The notes under the pieces were generated by a model. That model did no database searches. It was not told the origin of the DNA and was given only the letters and a program-made list of their open reading frames with translations. The position numbers were made by a program, and so were the translations under genes. From contig CAXMRP010000082.1 of the NCBI GenBank assembly GCA_964196155.1, forward strand, positions 1-42,147: DNA of 42,147 nt. The letters run 5' to 3'. Positions 17,118-25,825 of the stretch are shown piece by piece; within the stretch, counting starts at the first letter, position 1, and each line of letters begins with the position of its first letter. The DNA is from CAXMRP01 sp964196155. GTDB taxonomy: Bacteria; Pseudomonadota; Alphaproteobacteria; Rhizobiales; Afifellaceae.

Positions 17118-17756
17118 ATGGTGGCGTATGACTATCTGCGTGATCCCGATGCGATTAGCCGGCGTTCATTTGAGCTGATCGCAGCCGAGGCCGATCTTGC
17201 GCGGTTCCCGGCGGATATCCGGCCGGTGGCAGCGCGGCTGATTCATACGTCGGGCATGATTGACGTGGGCAAAGATCTTCAGTGGTCGAATGGCGCCGGG
17301 CAGATATGCCGCGACGCGCTGAACGCGGAAGCACTGGTCATCTGTGATGTCACCATGGTTGCCGCTGGCCTGTCGAAAACCCATATCGACGTTGCACTCC
17401 GGGTGCATATCGCGGTTGCCCAGGACGGCGCGGAGCACATTGCCTCACGCGAAGGCGTGACGCGGTCGGCGGCCGGAATTAATTGCCTGGCCGATCGCCT
17501 GAAGGGCGCTGTTGTGGTTGTCGGCAATGCGCCGACCGCGTTGTTTCGCGTACTTGAACTGGCCGGCGATACGGCGATGCGGCCGGCGGTTATACTTGGC
17601 TTTCCTGTTGGTTTTGTCGGCGCTGCGGAATCCAAAATGGCGCTTGCGGAAAATTCCGCCAATATTCCCTACATCACACTTGCCGGACGGCGCGGCGGCA
17701 GCGCCATGGCGGCGGCGGCGGTCAATGCGCTTTTGCGGGAGACAAATGCACCATGA
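17118..17756 (+). CDS. cbiC: Cobalt-precorrin-8 methylmutase
   Basis: Moves the methyl group from C-11 to C-12 to form cobyrinate (CobH/CbiC family). The 212-residue protein contains RFPADIRPVAARLIHTSGMIDV, with the catalytic His in RLIHTSG, CDVTMVAAGLSKTHID, NAPTALFRVLEL and the C-terminal VGFVGAAESKMAL and PYITLAGRRGGSAMAAAAVNAL, all standard for the family. Length is normal. Its stop overlaps the start of cbiET by 4 nt (ATGA), indicating translational coupling. The name cbiC rather than cobH follows from the cobalt-early gene set; the sequence alone would allow either. Confidence 0.95.
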   Translation: MVAYDYLRDPDAISRRSFELIAAEADLARFPADIRPVAARLIHTSGMIDVGKDLQWSNGAGQICRDALNAEALVICDVTMVAAGLSKTHIDVALRVHIAVAQDGAEHIASREGVTRSAAGINCLADRLKGAVVVVGNAPTALFRVLELAGDTAMRPAVILGFPVGFVGAAESKMALAENSANIPYITLAGRRGGSAMAAAAVNALLRETNAP

Positions 17757-18982
17757 GCGCTGCCAATCGGACGCCATGGCTTTCGGTAGTCGGGATCGGC
17801 GAGGATGGGCTGGCTGGACTGTCCGCCACGGCACGGGTGCTTGTCGATGATGCAGACATTTTGATCGGCGGGCAGCGGCATCTGGATTTTATTCCCGCCG
17901 ACAACCGGCAACGCCTGGCCTGGCCCAGTCCGATGAGCGAACTGATTGACCGGATCAAGGAATTTCGAGGGCAGGCGGTTGTCGTCCTCGCCTCTGGCGA
18001 TCCACTCTGGTACGGCGTTGGACGCAAGTTGCTGGCGCAGATTCCTGAAACGGAGATGACGTTTATCCCCGCGCCCTCGGCGTTTTCACTGGCGGCGGCG
18101 CGGATGGGGTGGACCATGGCTGGTTGTCAGCTGGTGACATTGCATGGCCGGCCGCTCTACACGTTGTCGCTGCATGTTCATCCGGGCGCGTACCTTCTTA
18201 TTCTGGCAAGGGACGGCACGACGCCCGGCGCGGTCGCCACCTATCTGACAGAGCGCGGCTTCGGGGAAAGCGAAATGACGACCCTGTCGCACATGGGTGG
18301 GCAACAGGAAACGCGATTGTCGGCGACAGCGCGCACCTTTGCCGAGCAGACAGCGGGGCAGGCGATCCCGGACCTGACGACAATCGCTGTCGCCTGTGTT
18401 GCGGGGGCCGATGCCCGGTGGTTGCCCCGGACTGCTGGGCTTGCTGATGATGCTTTTCGTCATGATGGCAAAATGACGAAGCGGGAAATCCGGGCATTGG
18501 CACTGGCGCGCCTGATGCCGCATCCAGGCGCGCTGTTGTGGGATATTGGTGCCGGCTGCGGATCGGTGGCGATCGAATGGCTTCGGGCCGCCGATGGTAC
18601 GCGTGCAATTGGAATTGAGCCTCTTGCGGAGCGGCGGGCCATGGCCGCTGCCAATGCCGCTACGCTTGGCGTACCCAGGCTCGACATTCGGGCCGGGAAG
18701 GCGCCGGAAGCGCTTGCCGGCCTGCCACAACCGGATGCAGTTTTCATTGGCGGTGGTGTTTCGGCGGAAACAATCGCTGCGTCGATCTCAGCGCTCGGTT
18801 CGGGGGGGCGGCTTGTCGTCCATGCGGTGACACTGGAGAGCGAGGCGGTCCTGCTTGCCGCACACAAAAACCACGGAGGCGATCTGACCCGACTGGCGGT
18901 TTCCCGGGCCGAGACAATCGGGGCCTATCACGGTTGGCGGGCGGCGATGCCGGTGACGCAATGGGCATGGGTCAAACCATGA
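17753..18982 (+). CDS. cbiET: Cobalt-precorrin-7 C5-methyltransferase / precorrin-6B C15-methyltransferase (decarboxylating), fused CbiE-CbiT
   Basis: Bifunctional enzyme (CobL/CbiET) that methylates C-5 and C-15 and decarboxylates the C-12 acetate. Residues 1 to about 205 form the tetrapyrrole-methylase domain (WLSVVGIGEDGLAGLS; VVVLASGDPLWYGVG; FIPAPSAFSLAAARMGW). After a linker, a class I methyltransferase domain begins near residue 240 (MTKREIRALALARLMPHPGA), with the SAM-binding LLWDIGAGCGSVAIEW and VFIGGGVSAETI. At 409 residues it matches the fused form. It overlaps both neighbours by 4 nt, so translation is coupled through cbiC-cbiET-cbiL. Confidence 0.95.
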   Translation: MSAANRTPWLSVVGIGEDGLAGLSATARVLVDDADILIGGQRHLDFIPADNRQRLAWPSPMSELIDRIKEFRGQAVVVLASGDPLWYGVGRKLLAQIPETEMTFIPAPSAFSLAAARMGWTMAGCQLVTLHGRPLYTLSLHVHPGAYLLILARDGTTPGAVATYLTERGFGESEMTTLSHMGGQQETRLSATARTFAEQTAGQAIPDLTTIAVACVAGADARWLPRTAGLADDAFRHDGKMTKREIRALALARLMPHPGALLWDIGAGCGSVAIEWLRAADGTRAIGIEPLAERRAMAAANAATLGVPRLDIRAGKAPEALAGLPQPDAVFIGGGVSAETIAASISALGSGGRLVVHAVTLESEAVLLAAHKNHGGDLTRLAVSRAETIGAYHGWRAAMPVTQWAWVKP

Positions 18983-19725
18983 GTGCGGATAAAACCTCTG
19001 GGCGACTCTATGGCATTGGAGTCGGACCCGGTGACCCTGAGTTGCTCACAATCAAGGCAGTGAACATCCTGAAAGTAGTACCGGTCGTTGCTTATCCGGC
19101 ACCAGAGTCCGGAAATAGTTCAGCGCGGACAATTGCTGCAACCTATCTTCGCGATGACCAAAGAGAGATTGAAATCCGGGTGCCGATGCGGTCCGGCGCG
19201 GTGCCGATGGCACCTTATGACAGGGGCGCTGCTGCCATTGCGGCAGAACTGGACGCTGGGCATGACGTTGCGGTGTTGTGCGAGGGCGACCCGCTGTTTT
19301 TCGGCTCGTTCATGTATCTGCATGACCGCCTCGCCGGCCGTTATCCTGTAAAAGTTGTGCCCGGGGTTACGTCATTGACGGCCTGTGCTGCCTCGGCGGG
19401 GCTGCCGTTGGTCGGGCGGAACGATGATCTGCTGATCGTCCCGGCAACGCTGGATGACGCATCACTGGAACAGCGGCTGTCAGCGGCAAGCGCGATTGCA
19501 ATTGTCAAAGTCGGCCGGCATTTTGGTCGGGTACGCTCGATCCTTGACCGTCTCGGACTGACGTCCCGGTCTGTACTTGTCGCCTATGCCTCGCGCGCGG
19601 AAGAAACCGTACAGAAGGTGGCCGATGTTGGCGCAGATACGGCCCCGTATTTTTCCATGATCCTCATTCCCGGCCGCCAATCCGAAGATGCGTCCGCGAA
19701 CAGATCCGGCAGATTCAGGCCATGA
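18979..19725 (+). CDS. cbiL: Cobalt-precorrin-2 C20-methyltransferase
   Basis: Adds the C-20 methyl group to (cobalt-)precorrin-2, the first step of ring contraction (CobI/CbiL). The 248-residue protein starts MSADKTSGRLYGIGVGPGDP, the GVGPGDPELLTIKA tetrapyrrole-methylase signature, and continues with CEGDPLFFGSFMYLHDRL, VVPGVTSLTACAASAGLPL and VKVGRHFGRVRSIL. The start at 18979 overlaps the cbiET stop (ATGA); the longer reading frame upstream lies inside cbiET and is rejected. It overlaps cbiGH by 4 nt. Whether it prefers the cobalt complex cannot be decided from these motifs, but the pathway context says so. Confidence 0.95.
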   Translation: MSADKTSGRLYGIGVGPGDPELLTIKAVNILKVVPVVAYPAPESGNSSARTIAATYLRDDQREIEIRVPMRSGAVPMAPYDRGAAAIAAELDAGHDVAVLCEGDPLFFGSFMYLHDRLAGRYPVKVVPGVTSLTACAASAGLPLVGRNDDLLIVPATLDDASLEQRLSAASAIAIVKVGRHFGRVRSILDRLGLTSRSVLVAYASRAEETVQKVADVGADTAPYFSMILIPGRQSEDASANRSGRFRP

Positions 19726-21515
19726 TGCGGCCGGTTTATCTTGCGATGACAAAAGTGGGAGCTGAAACCGCGAGGCGTGCCGCCGCCGCCGTGCCGGGCG
19801 ATATCCTGGTGCGGTCAGGCCTGGGCGAGCCCGGTCCGACATTTGACCGCCTTGCGGAGGCTGTTAAATCTGCTTTTGCTGCCGGCCAACCTGTCGTCGG
19901 CTTTTGTGCGGCCGGTATTCTTGTTCGCTCAGTATCGGCAATATTGACTGACAAATCAGATGATCCACCGGTTCTTGCCGTCTCGGAAGATGGCGCCAGC
20001 ATCGTCCCACTGATCGGTGGTCATCACGGTGGTAACCGCTTGGCAACCGCGATCGCGGCCGCGCTCGGTGGCCACGCAGCGATCACGACGGCTGGCGATC
20101 TGCGTTTCGGCGTGGCGCTTGACGATCCGCCGTCGGGCTGGGTTCTGGCCAATCCTGCAGACGCCAAGCCGGTCATGGCAGCGTTGCTGGGCGGCGAGCA
20201 GGCCCGGCTTGTTGGCGAGGCAGCATGGTTGTCAGAAAGCAACATTCCGTTCGCAACAGACGGGACTGCGCGCCTTTCGGCGACTGTCAAGACTATCGAC
20301 GGTGGACCTGACCATCTTGTTTATCATCCTCGGTCGCTGGCGCTTGGTGTGGGTTGTGAACGCAGAACCGACCCGGCGGAATTGGCGGATCTGGCTTTTG
20401 AGACTTTGACCAATGCCGGGCTGGCCCGCCAAGCAGTGGCTTGCGTGGTTTCAATTGATGTCAAAGCGGATGAGGCGGCGGTCATCGATCTTGCAGAACG
20501 GCTTGATGTGCCGGCCCGGTTTTTCACCCCCGAAATACTGGAGGGGCAAACGCCGCGTCTGGCCAATCCCTCCGATATGGTGTTTGCAGAAGTCGGCTGC
20601 CACGGGGTTTGTGAGGCCGCTGCGCTGGCAGCGTCGGGGCCGACAGGCCGATTGGTTGTCGAGAAGCGCAAATCGGCGCGGGCAACATGCGCGGTGGCGC
20701 AAGCGACAGGTATTATTGAGCCTGAAACGATTGGGCGCGCCCGCGGAAAACTATCGGTAGTCGGACTCGGTCCGGGGCAGACGAGCTGGCGGACACCAGA
20801 AGCTGGAAAACTCATTACAGAGTCCACTATAATTATTGGCTATAACTACTATCTTGATCAAATTGCTGATCTGACAGGCGGGAAGGAAGTTTTCGGTTTT
20901 CCGCTCGGCGCGGAGGAAGAACGGGTTCGCAAGGCCCTTGGCCTGGCCGGAGAAGGCCACAATGTCGCGCTGGTATCTTCCGGCGATGCCGGCATCTACG
21001 CCATGGCAAGCCTGGTATTTGAATGTCTGGACCGCGGCCCGGTTAGCGACAGCGCAAAACGGATCGAGATCATTGTATCGCCGGGAATTTCGGCGCTTCA
21101 GGCCGCTGCCGCGCGGATTGGCGCGCCGATCGGCCATGACTTTTGCACGATCTCGCTTTCGGACCTTTTGACGCCGTGGCCGGTGATTGAAAAGCGTATT
21201 CAAGCGGCAGCCAAGGGTGATTTTGTCATTGCGTTTTATAATCCGGTGTCCAAACGCCGGCGAACCCAGTTGCGGCACGCACGGGAAATCCTTCTGGCCT
21301 ATCGCCCACCGGATACACCGGTGACGATTGCCCGGATGCTGGGCCGGCCTGGCGAGGCCATAAGCGTTGTCGATCTGGTTGATCTGGATCCCGAAACCAT
21401 CGACATGATGACGCTGGTGCTTGTCGGCTCCAGCCAGAGCCGGCGAGTGCAGGTTGCCGGCCGCGAATTTGTCTACACGCCGCGCGGTTATGATCGCAAA
21501 GGGCACACGCAATGA
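19722..21515 (+). CDS. cbiGH: CbiG-CbiH fusion: cobalt-precorrin-5A hydrolase / (cobalt-)precorrin-3 C17-methyltransferase
   Basis: A 597-residue two-enzyme protein. Residues 1 to about 335 are CbiG: an N-terminal part with VGFCAAGILVRSV and PLIGGHHGGNRLATAIA, and a C-terminal part with LALGVGCERRTDP, MVFAEVGCHGVCEAAAL and VVEKRKSARATCAVA. CbiG opens the C-20 lactone and releases acetaldehyde in the cobalt-early route. From about residue 343 the CbiH/CobJ methylase follows (KLSVVGLGPGQTSWRTPEA; LVSSGDAGIYAMASLVFE; SPGISALQAAAARIGAPIGHDFCTISLSDLLTPW, in part; FYNPVSKRRRTQL), performing C-17 methylation and ring contraction. Both domains look intact. The fusion joins two consecutive steps of the ring-contraction stage. 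It overlaps cbiL and cbiF by 4 nt each. Confidence 0.94.
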   Translation: MMRPVYLAMTKVGAETARRAAAAVPGDILVRSGLGEPGPTFDRLAEAVKSAFAAGQPVVGFCAAGILVRSVSAILTDKSDDPPVLAVSEDGASIVPLIGGHHGGNRLATAIAAALGGHAAITTAGDLRFGVALDDPPSGWVLANPADAKPVMAALLGGEQARLVGEAAWLSESNIPFATDGTARLSATVKTIDGGPDHLVYHPRSLALGVGCERRTDPAELADLAFETLTNAGLARQAVACVVSIDVKADEAAVIDLAERLDVPARFFTPEILEGQTPRLANPSDMVFAEVGCHGVCEAAALAASGPTGRLVVEKRKSARATCAVAQATGIIEPETIGRARGKLSVVGLGPGQTSWRTPEAGKLITESTIIIGYNYYLDQIADLTGGKEVFGFPLGAEEERVRKALGLAGEGHNVALVSSGDAGIYAMASLVFECLDRGPVSDSAKRIEIIVSPGISALQAAAARIGAPIGHDFCTISLSDLLTPWPVIEKRIQAAAKGDFVIAFYNPVSKRRRTQLRHAREILLAYRPPDTPVTIARMLGRPGEAISVVDLVDLDPETIDMMTLVLVGSSQSRRVQVAGREFVYTPRGYDRKGHTQ

Positions 21516-22291
21516 CCGTTCATTTCATTGGCGCCGGGCCGGGCGCGCCGGACCTGATCACCGTGCGCGGACTGCGGCTGATCGAGGCCTCACTGGTCTG
21601 TCTTTATGCCGGTTCGCTGGTGCCGGCGGATATTGTTGCGTCCGCACCGTCTGGCGCGCGGGTCGTCGACACGGCGCCGCTCAATCTGGATGAGATCATG
21701 GCGCTGATCGGCGAAGCCGATGATGCGGGCCATGATGTGGCGCGGGTTCATTCGGGCGATCCTTCGTTATACGGCGCGATTGCCGAGCAGATCCGCCGGC
21801 TCAAGGCGATGAATATCCCCTATGACATCACGCCGGGCGTGCCGGCTTTTGCCGCCGCGGCGGCGGGTGTCGGCAAGGAACTGACCGTGCCGGATATCTG
21901 CCAGAGCGTGATCCTGACGCGAACGGCGATGAAATCTTCGGCCATGCCGGCGGGCGAAGAGCTGGACACACTTGGCCGATCCGGCGCGACGTTGGCGATT
22001 CACCTGTCGATCCGCAATCTCCTTGAAGTCGAACGCCAACTGACGCCGCATTACGGGGCCGACTGCCCGGTGATTGTTGCCTATCGGGTCAGCTGGCCGG
22101 ACGAGAAATATCTGTTCGGCACGCTGTCGACCATTCGCGATCTGGTTCGGGCAGAAAAGATTACCCGTACGGCGCTGGTTCTCATCGGACCGGCGTTGGG
22201 TGACGCGGATTTTCGCGATTCGGCGCTCTATGATCCCGATCACGTGCACATTTTGCGCACCGGCAAGGCGGCGAAAAACCACAGTCTGTAA
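21512..22291 (+). CDS. cbiF: Cobalt-precorrin-4 C11-methyltransferase
   Basis: Methylates C-11 of (cobalt-)precorrin-4 (CobM/CbiF). The 259-residue protein begins MTVHFIGAGPGAPDLITVRG, the GAGPGAPDLIT form typical for this member of the tetrapyrrole methylases, then LYAGSLVPADIV, VHSGDPSLYGAIAEQI, DITPGVPAFAAAAAGVGKEL and SVILTRTA. Length is normal. It starts inside the cbiGH stop (ATGA overlap) and ends the rightward cbiX-cbiF run; 27 nt separate it from the convergent cbiA gene, with no terminator-like hairpin seen between them. Confidence 0.96.
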   Translation: MTVHFIGAGPGAPDLITVRGLRLIEASLVCLYAGSLVPADIVASAPSGARVVDTAPLNLDEIMALIGEADDAGHDVARVHSGDPSLYGAIAEQIRRLKAMNIPYDITPGVPAFAAAAAGVGKELTVPDICQSVILTRTAMKSSAMPAGEELDTLGRSGATLAIHLSIRNLLEVERQLTPHYGADCPVIVAYRVSWPDEKYLFGTLSTIRDLVRAEKITRTALVLIGPALGDADFRDSALYDPDHVHILRTGKAAKNHSL

Positions 22292-22318
22292 AACAGAATT
22301 AAATGCTGCTGCTGCCGC

Positions 22319-23671
22319 TTAATTGCCAGCGTGACGATCAATGATATGGGCGAACGAGCCGGCAATCGAGCCGCGCCGCTGGCCGATTTTTCCGAGATCG
22401 CGGTCGCTGGCATCAGTCGCAGAAAACAGACGATCGGCCTCGCCCTCCCGGTGGATCGTTGCATAATGGAACTCGTGGGCGCGCAACTGTCCGGGCCAGA
22501 AAAAACTGTCGTCGGCAACAAGTTGACGGTAGCCAAGATGCAGCTTCGGCTTGGAAAAATCGGTAACCAGCGGCAACAACCCGGCCATCCCGTGGCGGTT
22601 GCCGGCGGCGTCAATCAAACTTTCGCCAAGCACCATATAACCCCCGCATTCGCCATAGATTGGTACGTTCCGGGATGCGGCTTCGGCGAGCGCGTCCTTA
22701 AAACCTGTCGCGGCGGCCAGGGTTGCGGCGTGCAACTCGGGATAGCCGCCCGGCAACAGGATCGCATCGGCGGCGGGGTCGGGTGGTTCATCTGCAAGCG
22801 GCGAGAAAAATGTGATTTCGGCACCGCCGCGGCGGAAATCATCCAGCCAATGGGCATAAGTGAATGCGAAGGCCTGGTCATTGGCGATGGCAATCCGCTG
22901 ACCCGGCGGAGTGAGGCGGTGGATTGTTCGATCATCGCTCGATTTATCTGGTAGCGGGCCGGCACAATCCAAAAGCTCCTTGAGGTTGATATTTGCGGCG
23001 GCCAGATTGCCGGCCTCCCGCATGATCAGCCCGATGGTTTCGTGCTCTCGGGCCTGAACCAGGCCGAGATGGCGGGATTTCAGCGCCAGCCTGGTGATTC
23101 GCGGCATAAAGCCGAAGAGCGGCGTCGGGATATCGCAAAACCCCTCGCGGACCAGTTCGCCGTGGCGGGGCGAAGCGATCTGTGTGGCGATAACGCCGGC
23201 AAGTTCAATTTCGTGACGATTGGCGCGATGGGCAAAGCCTTCGGCGATCGCGGCGGCTGATTGCGCCGTGCCGCTGGCGTTGACGATAAGCACCACTGGC
23301 AGCCCGGTGATCCGGGCAAGGTGTGCCGTTGAGCCCTTGCCATCTTCCGCGCCATCGAAAAGGCCCATGACCCCTTCGACAACCACGAGATCGGCACTAG
23401 TGCCGTGATCGGCAAGGCGCTGGTTGATCGCGCTGCCGGTCATGGCCCAGGGATCGAGATTAATCGCTGGATGGCTTGAGGCAGCGGTCAGGAATGCCGG
23501 ATCGATGTAATCCGGCCCGCATTTTGCCGCCCGCACCTGAAGTCCTTGCTGGCGAAGCGCGCTGATGATGCCGCAAGTGGCAATGGTCTTGCCGGAGCCG
23601 CTGGCTGATCCGGCGATGATGAAACCACGGGGCGCAGGCGAGGGTCGTGTGGTCGGATTGTGTTCAGGCAC
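22319..23671 (-). CDS. cbiA: Cobyrinate a,c-diamide synthase (glutamine-hydrolysing)
   Basis: Amidates the a and c carboxylates of cobyrinic acid with glutamine and ATP (CobB/CbiA). The 450-residue protein has an N-terminal P-loop dethiobiotin-synthetase-like domain (GFIIAGSASGSGKTIATCGI, then KCGPDYIDPAF and EGVMGLFDG) and a C-terminal class-I-like amidotransferase domain with the nucleophilic Cys in IYGECGGYMVLGE. The start codon is GTG at 23671; the first 8 nt overlap the end of cobA, so the two are a translationally coupled pair on the leftward strand. In the cobalt-early route the substrate is cob(II)yrinate. Confidence 0.95.
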   Translation of the reverse strand: MPEHNPTTRPSPAPRGFIIAGSASGSGKTIATCGIISALRQQGLQVRAAKCGPDYIDPAFLTAASSHPAINLDPWAMTGSAINQRLADHGTSADLVVVEGVMGLFDGAEDGKGSTAHLARITGLPVVLIVNASGTAQSAAAIAEGFAHRANRHEIELAGVIATQIASPRHGELVREGFCDIPTPLFGFMPRITRLALKSRHLGLVQAREHETIGLIMREAGNLAAANINLKELLDCAGPLPDKSSDDRTIHRLTPPGQRIAIANDQAFAFTYAHWLDDFRRGGAEITFFSPLADEPPDPAADAILLPGGYPELHAATLAAATGFKDALAEAASRNVPIYGECGGYMVLGESLIDAAGNRHGMAGLLPLVTDFSKPKLHLGYRQLVADDSFFWPGQLRAHEFHYATIHREGEADRLFSATDASDRDLGKIGQRRGSIAGSFAHIIDRHAGN

Positions 23672-24584
23672 GATTGCCGCGCCCGTCGGTCCGGGGCCGG
23701 GTTATTTTTCGGGATGTATCGGCAGCGGTATCTGCGCGTTGCCGTATTGCGTCGTCCATTGCGTCCAGCCAGTTCAGCCTGCCGCGTAGCCGAACCGCTT
23801 CGCCAATGACGATGATGGCCGGCGGCGCAAGACCGGCCTGCCGGCAGTCGTCGGCTGCGCGGCCAAGGGTTGTTTCCAGAACCTGCTGCTCCGGCAAGGT
23901 GGCGTTGGCGATGATCGCGACCAGGTCATCGGCCGGCCGGCCGGCGGTTATCAATTCGCCTGCGATCGCCTCCAGATGTTTCATGGCCATATATAGAACC
24001 AGTACGGGCGCGCCGGTGGCGACGCCGCGCCAGTCGACAGTCGCCGGTTTCAATCCGCTCTGGTCGTGACCGGTAAGAAACGTCACCGCGTGATTGATAT
24101 CCCGGTGGGTGACCGGGATACCGGCATAGGCCGGGCCGCCGATGCCAGCTGAAATACCGGGGATGACACGAAAGGGAATGCCGGCATCGACGAGGGCGAG
24201 AGCCTCTTCGCCGCCGCGGCCGAATACAAACGGATCACCACCCTTCAGGCGACACACGCGCTTTCCCGAGCGGGCAAAATCAATCAGTGCCAGCGAGATA
24301 TCGCGCTGTTTTGGCGAAGGTTTGCCGCCGCGCTTGCCGGCATGAATGCGTTCTGCTTCCGGGCGCGCCATGTCGAGGATCGCCGTGTTGACCAGCGCGT
24401 CGTAGACTATCACGTCGGCCTGCGACAACGCATTGGCGGCATGGAGGGTCAGCAGGCCGGGATCGCCGGGGCCGGCACCGGTGAGCCAGACCCATCCGGG
24501 CTTGAACTCCGGCAGTTCAGCAGCCGTGGTGAACGGGCTGGATTTGTCACCGGGCAAGTCAGGGTTGGGCGTTGTACGATCCAT
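23664..24584 (-). CDS. cobA: Uroporphyrinogen-III C-methyltransferase (SUMT)
   Basis: Methylates uroporphyrinogen III at C-2 and C-7 to precorrin-2, the branch point to B12 and siroheme. The 306-residue protein has a hydrophilic N-terminal extension of about 30 residues followed by VWLTGAGPGDPGLLTLHA, IVYDALV, RLKGGDPFVFGRGGEEALAL and VIPGISAGIGGPAYAGIPVTHRD, the SUMT signatures. It is a stand-alone SUMT without the CysG dehydrogenase/ferrochelatase domain, so precorrin-2 oxidation must be done by another protein not in this window. It is divergent from cbiD across 77 bp that contain a small inverted repeat (GCACCA at 24620-24625, TGGTGC at 24634-24639). Confidence 0.95.
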   Translation of the reverse strand: MDRTTPNPDLPGDKSSPFTTAAELPEFKPGWVWLTGAGPGDPGLLTLHAANALSQADVIVYDALVNTAILDMARPEAERIHAGKRGGKPSPKQRDISLALIDFARSGKRVCRLKGGDPFVFGRGGEEALALVDAGIPFRVIPGISAGIGGPAYAGIPVTHRDINHAVTFLTGHDQSGLKPATVDWRGVATGAPVLVLYMAMKHLEAIAGELITAGRPADDLVAIIANATLPEQQVLETTLGRAADDCRQAGLAPPAIIVIGEAVRLRGRLNWLDAMDDAIRQRADTAADTSRKITRPRTDGRGNRA

Positions 24585-24661
24585 ATGGGGGTCTTATCGT
24601 TGTTTGTTCGCGCACAAAAGCACCATTGAGCGTTGGTGCCTGCGGGCGATAGGGTCCGGCC

Positions 24662-25825
24662 ATGGATCGTAACACCGACAGCGAAGAAAACAGCGAGCCG
24701 CGACCAGGTGCTGCCTCGGCGTTGCGGCGCGGCTGGACGACGGGCGCGTGCGCCACTGCGGCAGCCAAAGCGGCGGGAATAGCGATTTTTTCAGGCACGT
24801 TTCCTGATCCTGTAACCATCCGCCTGCCGCGTGGACAGGAGCCGGCCTTCGCGCTTTGCCGGACGGAAATTGGCGATGGCTGGGCGCAGGCGTCGATAAT
24901 CAAGGATGCCGGTGATGATCCCGATGTGACCCATGGGGCGGAAATCGCCGCCCTAGTTCGGCTTCGCACCAAAGTCAGTGGGGAACCGCCTGCCGGGGCG
25001 GTGGCGCATGTTGGTGATATCCGCATCTTTGCCGGGCCGGGTGTTGGTACGGTGACACTTGCCGGCCTGCCTGTTGTGCCGGGTGAACCGGCGGTCAATC
25101 CGGTGCCGCGGCAGATGATCAGCGCTGCACTTTGCGATGTTGCGGCACAATTTGGCGCGGCGGCCGCATTCGATGTGGAGCTTTCCGTTGTCGATGGGGA
25201 AGCTCTTGCGGAGAAAACCTGGAATCCGCGCCTTGGAATCGTTGGCGGCCTGTCGATCCTTGGTACCACCGGCATTGTTGTGCCCTATTCCTGTGCCGCC
25301 TGGATCGATGCTATTCACCGTGGCGTCGATGTGGCGCGGGCGGCGGGCATTGACCATCTTGTCGGTGCAACCGGGCGCGGATCGGAGCAAGCGGCGATGG
25401 CGCACTACGGGTTCGATCGGTTGTCGATGATTGATATGGGCGATTTTGCCGGCGGATTGTTGAAATATGCCCGCGCCCATCCGGTCGCCCGGCTGACGCT
25501 TGCCGGCGGATTTGCCAAGATATCCAAACTGGCACAGGGCGCGCTAGATCTGCATTCGGCGCGCAGCCAGTTGGCGTTTGATGCTCTGGCGGATGTATCG
25601 CGCGAGCTTGGCGCTTCCGATGCGGTGGCCGCGTCGATACTCGGCGCAAATACAGGAGCCGAGGCGCTGGCGATTGGCCATGATGCCGCCATTGATCTGG
25701 CATCACCGGTGGCAAACCGGGCGGCGGATCAGGCGCGGGCGATTGTCGGTCAGGCGGGAATCAAACTCAATGTCATAATCATCGCGCGGGACGGCGCGAT
25801 CCTGGCGGAGACTGATTTTGCGTAA
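24662..25825 (+). CDS. cbiD: Cobalt-precorrin-5B C1-methyltransferase
   Basis: Methylates C-1 of cobalt-precorrin-5B; CbiD is diagnostic of the cobalt-early pathway, its aerobic counterpart being the unrelated CobF. The 387-residue protein contains RRGWTTGACATAAAKAA, IIKDAGDDPDVTHGAEI, GPGVGTVTLAGLPVVPGEPAVNPVPR, GGLSILGTTGIVVPYS, GATGRGSEQAA and DMGDFAGGLLKYA, the standard CbiD blocks. A polar 20-residue N-terminal stretch precedes the conserved part. It is the first gene of the second rightward block and overlaps cbiJ by 8 nt. Confidence 0.96.
   Translation: MDRNTDSEENSEPRPGAASALRRGWTTGACATAAAKAAGIAIFSGTFPDPVTIRLPRGQEPAFALCRTEIGDGWAQASIIKDAGDDPDVTHGAEIAALVRLRTKVSGEPPAGAVAHVGDIRIFAGPGVGTVTLAGLPVVPGEPAVNPVPRQMISAALCDVAAQFGAAAAFDVELSVVDGEALAEKTWNPRLGIVGGLSILGTTGIVVPYSCAAWIDAIHRGVDVARAAGIDHLVGATGRGSEQAAMAHYGFDRLSMIDMGDFAGGLLKYARAHPVARLTLAGGFAKISKLAQGALDLHSARSQLAFDALADVSRELGASDAVAASILGANTGAEALAIGHDAAIDLASPVANRAADQARAIVGQAGIKLNVIIIARDGAILAETDFA

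Noticed and set aside
20751..21512. 253-codon open frame opposite the cbiH part of cbiGH
   Set aside because: Shadow frame without family features inside a well-supported methylase.
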